Of a stretch of DNA of 64,000 nt, positions 22,157 to 32,200 are shown piece by piece. The notes under the pieces are model-generated. The model had not been told where the DNA came from. It saw only the letters and a program-made list of their open reading frames with translations, and ran no database searches. The position numbers were made by a program, and so were the translations under genes. The stretch spans positions 69,670,992 to 69,734,991 of the forward strand of contig CM042687.1 in assembly GCA_023614405.1 (NCBI GenBank), written 5' to 3'. Source of the stretch: Avena insularis. Lineage: Eukaryota; Streptophyta; Magnoliopsida; Poales; Poaceae. Within the stretch, counting starts at the first letter, position 1; every line of letters begins with the position of its first letter.

Positions 22157-25100
22157 ATGAACGGTCGGGAATGGATGTACGGTGACCGGCGCGTAGCCGG
22201 GTATATCAAAGGCGTGGATAAATTTATCGATGTGGCTACGGCAAACAAAGAGAATGGATTTATACATTGTCCATGTGTTCAATGTCGGAACAACAAGGAG
22301 TAATCTTCCTCGAAAATCATTCGCGGCCACCTGATTATGAAAGGTTTCATGCCCAACTATAATTGCTGGACCAAGCACGGGGAAAGAGGGGTTATGATGG
22401 AAGATGGTGAAGAAGAAGATGATGATAAGAACTATCATCATATGTTTCTGAATCTGATGATCTTGCAATGGAAGACAATGGAGAGGAAAGAGGTGAAGAA
22501 CGGGCATCAGATGAGCCGGCTGATGAACTTGGTAGGGTCACTTCGGATGCAAAGCGAGACTATGAAACAGAAAATGAGAAGTTGAAGTTAGAGGCCATGT
22601 TAGAAGATCACAAGAAATTGTTGTACCCAAATTGTGAAGATGGCAGCACAAAGCTCGGTACCACACTGGAATTGTTGCGATGGAAGGCAGAGTGTGGTCT
22701 AACTGACTCCTCATTTGAAAAGATGCTGAAAATAATGAAGCCGAAGTTTCCAAAACATAACGAACTTCTCGAGAGTACCTAGAAAGCAAAGAAGACTCTC
22801 TGTCCTCTAGGATTAGATGTGCAAAAGATACATGCATGCATTAATGACTACATCCTCTATCGCGGTAAGGAGTATGAGAATTTAGATAAATGCCCGGTAT
22901 GCAATGCGTTGCGGTATAAGATCAGACGAGATGACCCTGGTGATGTTGAGGGAGAGCCCCTCCGGAAGAGGGTTCCTGCTAAGGTTATGTGGTATGCCCC
23001 TATAATACCAAGGTTGAAACGCATGTTCAGAAACAAAGAGCATGCCAGGTTGTTGCGATGGCACAAAGAAGACCGTAAGAAAGACGGGAAGTTGAGACAC
23101 CCTGCTGATGGGTCACAGTGGAGAAAAACCGAGAGAGACTTCCCAGACTTTGCAGGTGACGCAAGGAACTTATGGTTTGGTCTAAGTACGGATGGCATGA
23201 ATCCTTTTGGGGAGCAGAGTTGCAGTCACAACACCTAGCCCGTGACTCTATGTATCTACAACCTGCCTCCTTGGTTGTGCATGAAGCATAAGTTCATTAT
23301 GATGCCAGTGCTCATCCAAGGCCCGAAGCAACCGGGCAACGACATTGATGTGTACCTTAGGCCATTAGTTGAAGAACTCTTACAGTTGTGGGGCAAACCA
23401 GGTGTACGTGCGTGGGATGAGAACAAACAGGAGCCATTTGATCTACGAGGGTTGTTATTCGTAACCATCAATGATTGGCCTGCTCTTAGTAACCTTTCAG
23501 GACAGATAAACAAGGGATATAAGGCATGCACCCACTGTTTAGATAAGACCGAAGGTACATATTTGCATAAATGCAAGAAGGTTGTGTACTGGCCGAATCG
23601 ACGATTTCTTGACCAATCATCCCGTAAGAAAGAAAGGCAAGCATTTCAAAGGTGAGGCAGATCACCGGAAGAAGCCTGAACTCCCTGCTGGTGATGATGT
23701 ATTTGGTATGGTCAAGGACATAGAAGTAATCTTTGGAAAGGGTCCCGAAGGTCAATCAGTTCCGAACGACGTCGCTATAGGACACGCACCCATGTGGAAG
23801 AAGAAATCTATATTTTGGGAGCTGCCATATTGGAAAGTCCTGCGTGTCCGCTCTTCAATCGACGTGATGCACGTGACGAAGAATCTGCGTGAACCTGCTA
23901 GGATTCCTAGGCGTGTATGGGAAGACAAAAGATACACGAAGCAGGAGGACCAACAAATTATGAAAGACCCAAAGAACATGCATACACATAACAAGGCGGA
24001 TAAAGGCGTCACTTAAGTCGTACCAGCTATGCTCTTACCAAAGCAGAGAAGGAAATCTTTTTTGAAGTCCTTTACAGTATCAAGGTGCCGTCTGGCTTCT
24101 CATCTAATATAAAGGGGATAATAAATATGGCAGAGAAAAGTTCCAAAACCTGAAGTCTCATGACATCACGTGATTATGACGATTGCTTCCGATTGCATTG
24201 AGGGGCTTCTAGGAAAATGTTAGTACCCATTGTGAAGCTGTGTTCATTCCTCAATGCAATATCTCGGAAGGTAATCAATCCAGATATTTTGCCAAGGTTC
24301 TGGAAGGATGTGGTACAATGTCTTGTTAGTTTTGAATTGGTGTTCCCACCATCCTTCTTCAATATTATGGCGCATCTCTGGTTCATCTAGTGGAAGAGAT
24401 TGCCATTCTCGGTCCGGTATTTACGCACAATATGTTCCCCTTTGAGAGGTTCATGGGAGTCTTAAAGAAATATGTTCATAACCGTGCTAGACCAGAAGGA
24501 AGCATCTCCAAGGGATATGGAGCAGAGGAGGTCATTGAGTTTTGTGTTGACTTTATTCGACCTTAAACCGATTGGTGTTTCTAACTTTCGGCATGAGGAA
24601 GACTAAGTGGAAAAACACGCTGGGAAAGAAAGCAATGATATGTAGGGACGGGGATTCTTTCACGAAAGCACACTACACAGTTCTACATAATTCCACCTTG
24701 GCAGCTCCGTATATCGAGGAACACAAGAATATTGTACGCTCCAAAAACCCAAGGAATCCTGAATCATGGATTACAGATGAACACATGAAGTCTTTCGGTG
24801 GTTGGATGCAGACACATCTCTTGAATGACACCACTGTTGGAGATCAGCTATACTTGTTGGCTGCATCACCATCTTCTCTTGTATTGAATTTCCAAAGTGC
24901 GAAATAAATGGGAATACATTCTACGATCGCCCAAGATAAAAGAGCACCAACCAAAATAGTGGTGTCGCTTTGATGCAATAGCGAGAATGGAAAAAGGACA
25001 CATATTATGGTTACATAGAGGAGATATGGGACCTATACTATGGAGTCTCTTTTAAGGTCCCTTTGTTTATTTGCAAATGGGTCAACTGAATGGGAAGGGG

Positions 25101-25400
25101 TAAAGATAAATCTGTTGTACGTAATGACAACAGTGGATCTCAACAATCTGGTTACAGAGATGAACCATTCGTCCTAGCCAATGATGTGTCTCGGGTTTTC
25201 TATGTGAAGAACATGTCCTCCGGAGAAAAAAGAAAAAATATGCAAACGAATACATCATATGATGAGCCAAAGCGTCACATAGTTCTTTAGGGAAAAGAAA
25301 CATCGTGGGAATCGAGGACAAATGCAGACATGTCGAAGATTATAATAAGTTTGATGAAATTCTGCCCTTCACGGTGAAAATGGCCCAAGCATTCCGTTAA
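22157..25400 (+). pseudogene. CACTA transposase (TNP2 / Transposase_21 type), multiply broken
   Basis: ATG at 22157 opens the transposase-associated N-terminal domain (NGREWMYGDRRVAGYIKGV, then CPCVQCRN, with the TAA near 22301). An acidic spacer leads to a frameshift near 22450. The central domain follows: LLRWKAECGLTDSSFEKML, CPLGLDVQKIHAC, CPVCNALRYK, VMWYAPIIPRLKRMF, ARLLRWHKEDRK and FGLSTDGMNPFGE, with stops near 22780 and 23237. Then come MPVLIQGPKQPGNDIDVYL, WDENKQEPFDLRG and GYKACTHCLDKTEGTYL. Further frameshifts (near 23615, 24015) precede a DUF4218-like block at about 24385-24560 (HNMFPFERFMGVLKKYVHNR). A DUF4216-like end is at about 24980-25400 (GYIEEIWDLYYGV, GKRNIVGIEDK). The active protein would cut and join the element ends in the nucleus. 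No part remains as a complete frame. Confidence 0.9.
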
Positions 25401-25615
25401 GTAAAGAAGATGCTCCATGGTTACGTCAAGCGGTCATAAGGAATGACATATGCCAAGAAGTTCATGCTCATATTATGTAACTCTAGTTCATGTCTTTCGC
25501 GGTTTGTGGCTTGACGAAGGATATCTTTTCGGTTTGTGGCCTTTAGTCCCGGTTTTGTAGTCTCAGTTTTAATATTAATAAATGTCTTGAGTGTAAGTCC
25601 CGTTTGTGGCTGGAC
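25401..25615 (+). other. CACTA internal non-coding stretch
   Basis: Between the transposase remnant and the 159-bp repeats. It contains phrases such as gcggtttgtggct and tttagtcccggttttgtag (about 25541) that are degenerate subterminal-type motifs. No gene is seen. Confidence 0.55.
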
Positions 25616-25617
25616 CA

Positions 25618-26097
25618 GGTGCCTCTATGACCAGTTTCTTGGAGATGCGGAGGACTGGATCCGCGGCATCTCCCCGAAACTGTCGTAGTGGTGTCCCGCT
25701 CTCAAAACCATCTTGCAGCTTGTAACTTCTCTAACTAGATCAATCGCCTTGGAGCTAACTAATTTCACATATTAGGAGTGCCTCTATGACCAGTTTCTCG
25801 GAGATGCGGAGGACTAGGCTCCATTGGCATCTCCTAAAACTGGCTTGATGGTGTCCTGCTCTCGAAAACCATCTTGCAGCTTGTAACTTCTCTAACTAGA
25901 TCAATCGCCTGAGCTAACTAATTTCACATATTAGGAGTGCCTCTATGACCAGTTTCTCGGAGATCTTTGGAGGATGGGATCGTCGGCATCTCCACAGAAA
26001 GGCCGTAGTGGTGTCCCTGCTCTCTAAAACCATCTTGGAGATGCCTCAAACTGGCTGGAGGACTGGACTCACAAGGATGCCTATTTATAGTACAAGC
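25618..26097 (+). repeat. Tandem repeat, three copies, 159-bp period, inside the CACTA element
   Basis: gcctctatgaccagtttct starts at 25621, 25780 and 25939, an exact 159-bp spacing twice. The units share gagatgcgg, the phrase aaaaccatcttg, and (units 1 and 2) agcttgtaacttctctaac plus atttcacatattaggag. The third unit departs from the pattern after aaaaccatcttg. A short internal echo (gatgcggagg, ggcatctcc) suggests an older inverted component. No coding role is apparent. Confidence 0.9.
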
Positions 26098-26109
26098 AGC
26101 TCGGCATAT

Positions 26110-26285
26110 TGTCGACACTCACGACATAATGTCGACACTCACCCTATTATTAGTCTGACTCATCTTTAGTCGGTTGGTGTCTCCAACCGGGACTAAATTC
26201 ATCTTTAGTCCCGATTGGTGACACCATCCGGGACAAGGTACAACGCATACGACATAATGTCGACACTCACCCCTATTATTAGTGT
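26110..26285 (+). repeat. Repeated palindromic phrase cgacataatgtcg
   Basis: acgacataatgtcgacactc occurs at about 26121-26140 and 26249-26268, each followed by accc(c)tattattagt. The core cgacataatgtcg is a nearly perfect palindrome. The two copies bracket the first right-hand subterminal repeats. Confidence 0.75.
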
Positions 26286-26465
26286 TGCTGGCCCACTGCG
26301 CATAATCCCTTGAACATGGTTGGTTTCTCCATCCGGGACTAAAGATGAACCCTCTCTTTATATAAGCATTTCCCTCTATTTATTAGGTAACACTCAATAC
26401 ATTTATTAATATTAAAAACCGGGACAAACCGGGACTAGCTAACACTTAGGACTAAAGCCGCCCCC
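26163..26465 (+). repeat. CACTA subterminal repeats, right-hand group with TATA-like box
   Basis: Pairs such as cggttggtgtctccaaccgg (26171-26190) and tcccgattggtgacaccatc (26207-26226), then further half-sites to 26465. A tttatataagc box at about 26357-26367 stands in the same order (gggactaaag, CT-rich, TATA) as the transposase promoter at 21805-21836, so this looks like a duplicated promoter-proximal segment. Confidence 0.75.
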
Positions 26466-27116
26466 TTTAGTCATAATCATGCCTAGTCCTATAGTACGCA
26501 GCTTCAGGGTCTTCATCGTCGTTGTCATCATCATCGCCGTCACCTGCCACTCGAGGATCCTCGGCCCATCCATGGCATATACCAGAGCCATTCCAGCCTG
26601 GATTCATGGCGGCGGAGGGGTCTCTGAAGACGATGCCGCTACCGCCGGACAGTGTGGGGCCTGTGGCGGGTGGACTTGTGGGCACCGCAGGCGAGGATGG
26701 TCTCCCCCGGCGATGTAGCGCATCACGCTGATGACAGTACGGTTCGCCCACCACAGACGGCGGCGGCTTCGTTGTGGTTCACCGGGGGCGGGCCATCACC
26801 ATCGTACCTGGCGATCTCCCTTTCCTGCCGGTTAGCGAAGAAGGCATTCCAGGTGTCGTAGTTGTCGGGATCCCACCAGGATGCATCCGCTGCTCGGCGT
26901 GAGCTCGTGGTAGAAGTGGTTTGTGATGGCCGCTGGCGTGGAACCTTGAGGGACAGAGGGACAGAACCCCTCGGCGCTTCGACATCCGGCCGTGGCGGTA
27001 GCCAGCGGACAAGGGTAGTTGGGCGCCTGATGCCTCGGTCTCCTCGAGGTCGAGAATGGACCGATGGCGTTGTCCATTGTTCTAAGAGAGGAAGGTGTGG
27101 ATGTGTGGATAGCCAT
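26464..27116 (-). pseudogene. Second gene remnant of the CACTA element (unknown product)
   Basis: A GC-rich, coding-like minus-strand stretch. One frame begins at ATG 27116 (MAIHTSTPSSLRT), with a second ATG at 27077. A shifted frame then carries SSRRAADASWWDPDNYDTWNAF and FANRQEREIARYDGDGPPP. A third frame gives MNPGWNGSGICHGWAEDPRV and a highly acidic end (DGDDDDNDDEDPEAAYYRTR) stopping near 26467. Frameshifts separate the three parts. Trp-rich and acidic segments of this kind could belong to the second protein that CACTA elements carry besides transposase, but I recognise no named domain. Codon-like GC content and order of the pieces support one decayed gene rather than chance frames. Confidence 0.6.
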
Positions 27117-27130
27117 GGCACGATCACCCT

Positions 27131-27137
27131 AAATATA
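27131..27137 (-). promoter_or_regulatory. Possible TATA box for the minus-strand CACTA gene
   Basis: Minus-strand tatattt in ccctctatatttagggtg. A start about 30 bp downstream would fall near 27105, after the ATG at 27116 but before the one at 27077, so the latter may be the true start. Confidence 0.4.
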
Positions 27138-27140
27138 GAG

Positions 27141-27327
27141 GGAAAGGGCGGGAAAACTTGGCGTGAAGCTTTGGGAAATGGCGGGAAATATCTTTAGTCC
27201 TGGTTAGTGACTACATCCGGGACTAAAAGCTCTAGTAGAAAGGAAAGGGAGGGAAAACTTGGCGGGAAGAGGTGGGAAATGGCGGAAAATATTTTTAGTC
27301 CCGGTTTGTGACTACATCCGGGACTAA
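27141..27327 (+). repeat. Two tandem copies of a 101-bp unit with CACTA subterminal hairpins
   Basis: ggaaaggg(c/a)gggaaaactt begins at 27141 and 27242. Each copy continues through ttggcg-gaag and gggaaatggcgg to a subterminal pair: tcctggttagtgactacatc near 27199 and tcccggtttgtgactacatc near 27299, followed by cgggacta. The second copy runs directly into satellite sequence. Confidence 0.88.
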
Positions 27328-27945
27328 ATGTCTGCTGAATCGGCAGGAAGTTATGTGTTGAATCACGGCATAGTTTGTGATGTTGTGCCCATATTATGCA
27401 TGTGTGTGGACATTGGTATGGAGAACAATGTTGCAGGAGGAAGTTTTCCTTTTTGTCGCACGGAAAAGCCCTTTTCCATTTTTCGAGCGTTAAAAACGGG
27501 TCGTTTTGTGAAGTAACCACCAAAATGCCGTTTCAGAATGCTACCGTCCCATTTTCCTAAAATACTAGACCACCTTACATGGACTATCTCCCAACAGGGA
27601 CATCTCAAACCTTTTCGTCCATCCCGGGTAAAAAGGACAAATGTCTGCCGAATCGGTAGGAAGTGGGTCCGGTTTGTACTACAGGTACATGATCTATCGC
27701 CCGTGATTTTTTGAAAATCATTTTAGACTACAATATGTGGTTTCTTTAGAGATCCAATGCAAGTTCTAACGATGCTCGTCCCCTATCTTCATGCACACCG
27801 GTTCGACCATAGTTAGAAATTCAGATAATTCAAAACGGGCATAATAAATTCAAAAAAAACCCGAACAATGAAAATCCTTCGCGTGGTGTCATATTATGTT
27901 ACATAGTTGAAAGGAAAAATACCAGACTTGGTATATTGATCATGT
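27322..27945 (+). repeat. Edge unit of the satellite, with an internal deletion
   Basis: After gggacta of the CACTA repeat, the sequence aaatgtctgctgaatcgg (27327-27344) is satellite. At 27351/27352 it jumps from caggaag to ttatgtgttgaatcacgg, omitting about 351 bp that lie between these points in the next unit (27663 to 28015). The rest of the unit is normal. The junction marks the left end of the array. Confidence 0.88.
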
Positions 27946-28125
27946 TTCGAAAAACATTCACAAAATGACCTATCATGTTCGAGGTTTCATGGCTTTCGGT
28001 CCAAATGACCGATGTTATGTGCTGAATCACGGCATAGTTTGTGATGTTGTGCCCATATTATGCATGTGTGTGGACATTGGTATGGAGAACAATGTTGCAG
28101 GAGGAAGTTTTCCTTTTTGTCGCAC

Positions 28126-28141
28126 GGAAAAGCCCTTTTCC
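28126..28141. repeat. Hairpin 1 of the satellite unit (example copy)
   Basis: ggaaaagcccttttcc is a perfect 7-bp inverted repeat with a 2-base loop. It is kept in virtually every unit although the bases on both sides are the most variable part of the repeat. Confidence 0.85.
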
Positions 28142-28368
28142 ATTTTCCGAGTGCAATAAACGGGTCGTTTTGTGAAGTAACCACAAAAATGCCGTTTCAG
28201 AATGCTACCGTCCCATTTTCCTAAAATACTAGACCACCTTACATGGACTATCTCACAACAGGGACATCTCAAACCTTTTCGTCCATCCCGGGTAAAAAGG
28301 ACAAATGTCTGCCGAATCGGGAGGAAGTGGGTCCGGTTTGTACTACAGGTACATGATATATCGCCCGT

Positions 28369-28385
28369 GATTTTTTGAAAAAATC
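28369..28385. repeat. Hairpin 2 of the satellite unit (example copy)
   Basis: gattttttgaaaaaatc is a perfect 8-bp inverted repeat around one G. In many short-type units it shrinks symmetrically to gatttttgaaaaatc; in others only one arm is shortened. Confidence 0.85.
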
Positions 28386-28603
28386 ATTTTTAGACTCGCA
28401 ATATGTGGTTTCTTTAGAGATCCAATGCAAGTTCTAACGATGCTCGTCCCCTATCTTCATGCACACCGGTTCGACCATAGTTAGAAATTCAGATAATTCA
28501 AAACGGGCATAATAAATTCAAAAAAAAACCGAACAATGAAAATCCTTCGCGTGGTGTCATATTATGTTACATAGTTGAAAGGAAAAATACCAGACTTGGT
28601 ATA

Positions 28604-29272
28604 TTGATCATGTTTCGAAAAAACCTTCACAAAATGAACTATCATGTTCGAGGTTTCATGTCTTTCGGTCCAAATGACCGATATTATGTGCTGAATCACG
28701 GCATAGTTTGTGATGTTGTGCCCATATTATTCATGTGTGTGGACATTGGTGTGGAGAACAATGTTGCAGGAGGAAGTTTTCCTTTTTGTCGCACGGAAAA
28801 GCCCTTTTCCATTTTCCGAGCGCAAAAAACGGGTCGTTTTGTGAAGTAACCACCAAAATGCCGTTTCAGATTGCTACCGTCCAATTTTCCTAAAATACTA
28901 GACCACCTTACATGGACTCTCTCCCAACAGGGACATCTCAAACCTTTTCGTCCATCCCGGGTAAAAAGGACAAATGTCTGCCGAATCGGTAGGAAGTGGG
29001 CCTGGTTTGTACTACAGGTACATGATCTATCGCCCGTGATTTTTTGAAAAAATAATTTTTAGACTCGCAATATGTGGTTTCTTTAGAGATCCAATGCAAG
29101 TTCTAACGATGCTCGTCCCCTATCTTCATGCACACCGGTTCGACCATAGTTAGAAATTCAGATAATTCAAAACGGGCATAATAAATTCAAAAAAAACCCG
29201 AACAATGAAAATCCTTCGCGTGGTGTCATATTATGTTACATAGTTGAAAGGAAAAATACCAGACTTGGTATA
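28604..29272 (+). repeat. Representative full-length (long-type) satellite unit
   Basis: 669 bp from anchor to anchor. Its landmarks in order are: the inverted pair cggtccaaatgaccg; an ATG-initiated frame of about 60 codons on the plus strand; the hairpin ggaaaagcccttttcc; a variable linker; accaccttacatggactctc (tatc in most units); atcccgggtaaaaaggac; an A/T hairpin gattttttgaaaaaat-type; cacaccggttcgacc; and an A-run before cccgaacaatg. AT-rich segments alternate with short CG-bearing islands. No polymerase III boxes, rRNA or gene motif is recognised. Confidence 0.9.
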
Positions 29273-32200
29273 TTGATCATGTTTCGAAAAAACCTTCACA
29301 AAATGACCGATCATGTTCGAGGTTTCATGGCTTTCGGTTCAAATGACCGATGTTATGTGCTGAATCACGGCATAGTTTGTGATGTTGTGCCCATATTATG
29401 CATGTGTGTGGACATTGGTATGGAGAACAATGTTGCAGGAGGAAGTTTTCCTTTTTATGCACGGAAAAGCCCTTTTCCATTTTCGTGCAAAAAAGCGTCG
29501 TTTGTGAAGTAACCACCAAAATGCCGTTTCAGAATGCTACCGTCCAATTTTCCTAAAATACTAGACCACCTTACATGGACTATCTCCCAACAGGGACATC
29601 TCAAACCTTTTCGTCCATCCGGGTAAAAGGACAAATGTCTGTAGAATCGGAGGAAGTGGGTCGGTTTGTACTACGGTACATGATATATCGCCCGTGATTT
29701 TTGAAAAATCATTTTAGACTATAATATGTGGTTTCTTTAGAGATCAATGCAAGTTCTAACGATGCTCGTCCCCTATCTTCATGCACACGGTTCGACCATA
29801 GTTAGAAATTGAGATAATTCAAAACGGGCATAATAAATTCAAAAAATCCGAACAATGAAAATCCTTCGCGTGGTGTCATATTATGTTACATAGTTGAAAG
29901 GAAAAATACCAGACTTGGTATATTGATCATGTTTCGAAAAAACCTTCACAAAATGACCTATCATGTTCGAGGTTTCATGTCTTTCGGTCCAAATGACCGA
30001 TGTTATGTGCTGAATCACGGTATAGTTTGTGATGTTGTGCCCATATTATGCATGTGTGTGGACATTGGTATGGAGAACAATGTTGCAGGAGGAAGTTTTC
30101 CTTTTTGTCGCACGGAAAAGCCCTTCTCCATTTTCCGGAAAAAAAAGCAGGTCGTTTGTGAAGTAACCACCAAAATGCCGTTTCAGAATGCTACCGTCCC
30201 ATTTTCCTAAAATACTAGACCACCTTACATGGACTATCTCCCAACAGGGACATCTCAAACCTTTTCGTCCATCCCGGGTAAAAAGGACAAATGTCTGCCG
30301 AATCGGTAGGAAGTGGGTCCGGTTTGTACTACAGGTACATGATCTATCGCCCGTGATTTTTTGAAAAAATCATTTTTAGACTCGCAATATGTGGTTTATT
30401 TAGAGATCCAATGCAAGTTCTAACGATGCTCGTCCCCTATCTTCATGCACACCGGTTCGACCATAGTTAGAAATTCAGATAATTCAAAACGGGCATAATA
30501 AATTCAAAAAAAACCCGAACAATGAAAATCCTTTGCGTGGTGTCATATTATGTTACATAGTTGAAAGGAAAAATACCAGACTTGGTATATTGATCATGTT
30601 TCGAAAAAACCTTCACAAAATGACCTATCATGTTCGAGGTTTCATGGCTTTCGGTCCAAATGACCGATGTTATGTGCTGAATCACGGCATAGTTTGTGAT
30701 GTTGTGCCCATATTATGCATGTGTGTGGATATTGGTATGGAGAACAATGTTGCAGGAGGAAGTTTTCCTTTTTATGCATACGGAAAAGCCCTTTTCCATT
30801 TTCGGCGCAAAAAGCAGATTAGATTTTGAAGTAACCACCAAAATGCCGTTTCATAATGCTACCGTCCCATTTTCCTAAAATACTAGACCACCTTACATGG
30901 ACTATCTCCCAACAGGGACATCTCAAACCTTTTCGTCTATCCCGGGTAAAAGGATAAATGTCTGCCGAATCGATAGGAAGTGGGTCCGGTTTGTACGACA
31001 GGTACATGATCTATCGCCCGTGATTTTTTGAAAAAATCATTTTTAGACTCGCAATATGTGGTTTCTTTAGAGATCCAATGCAAGTTCTAACGATGCTCGT
31101 CCCCTATCTTCATGCACACCGGTTCGACCATAGTTAGAAATTCAGATAATTCAAAACGGGCATAATAAATTCAAAAAAAACCCGAACAATGAAAATCCTT
31201 CGCGTGGTGTCATATTATGTTACATAGTTGAAAGGAAAAATACCAGACTTGGTATATTGATCATGTTTCGAAAAAACCTTCACAAAATGACCTATCATGT
31301 TCGAGGTTTCATGGCTTTCGGTCCAAATGACCGATGTTATGTGCTGAATCACGGCATAGTTTGTGATGTTGTGCCCATATTATGCATGTGTGTGGATATT
31401 GGTATGGAGAACAATGTTGCAGGAGGAAGTTTTCCTTTTGTATGCGGAAAAGCCCTTTTCCATTTTCGGCCATAAAAAGCGAATTCGTTTTGTGAAGTAA
31501 CCACCAAAATGCCGTTTCAGAATGCTACCGTCCCATTTTCCTAAAATACTAGACCACCTTACATGGACTATCTCCCAACAGGGACATCTCAAACCTTTTC
31601 GTCCATCCCGGGTAAAAAGGACAAATGTCTGCCGAATCGGTAGGAAGTGGGTCTGGTTTGTACTACAGGTACATGATCTCTCGCCCGTGATTTTTTGAAA
31701 AAATCAATTTTAGACTCGCAATATGTGGTTTCTTTAGAGATCCAATGCAAGTTCTAACGATGCTCGTCCCCTATCTTCATGCACACCGGTTCGACCATAG
31801 TTAGAAATTCAGATAATTCAAAACAGGCATAATAAATTCAAAAAAACCCCGAACAATGAAAATCCTTTGCGTGGTGTCATATTATGTTACATAGTTGAAA
31901 GGAAAAATACCAGACTTGGTATATTGATCATGTTTCGAAAAAACCTTCACAAAATGACCTATCATGTTCGAGGTTTCATGGCTTTCGGTCCAAATGACCG
32001 ATGTTATGTGCTGAATCACGGCATAGTTTGTGATGTTGTGCCCATATTATGCATGTGTGTGGACATTGGTATGGAGAACAATGTTGCAGGAGGAAGTTTT
32101 CCTTTTGTGCATACGGAAAAGCCCTTTTCCATTTTCCGGCGCAAAAAAGCGAATTCGTTTTGAAGTAACCACCAAAATGCCGTTTCAGAATGCTACCGTC

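Larger units (their letters stand above)
21569..27327 (+). mobile_element. CACTA (En/Spm) DNA transposon, left end and body; right end not found
   Basis: It starts with CACTAGTGGAAAAAGGGC at 21569. Hairpin-forming subterminal repeats follow, then a TATA box, a TNP2-type transposase, and further right more copies of the subterminal repeats. A second gene remnant lies on the minus strand. The expected right terminus (inverted copy ending CCACTAGTG) is not seen between the transposase and the satellite, nor in the array units. The element either continues beyond the array or lost its right end. The 3-bp target duplication on the left would be tcg (21566-21568). The subterminal motif type resembles Triticeae Caspar-like CACTAs, but the family was not determined. 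Confidence 0.88.
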
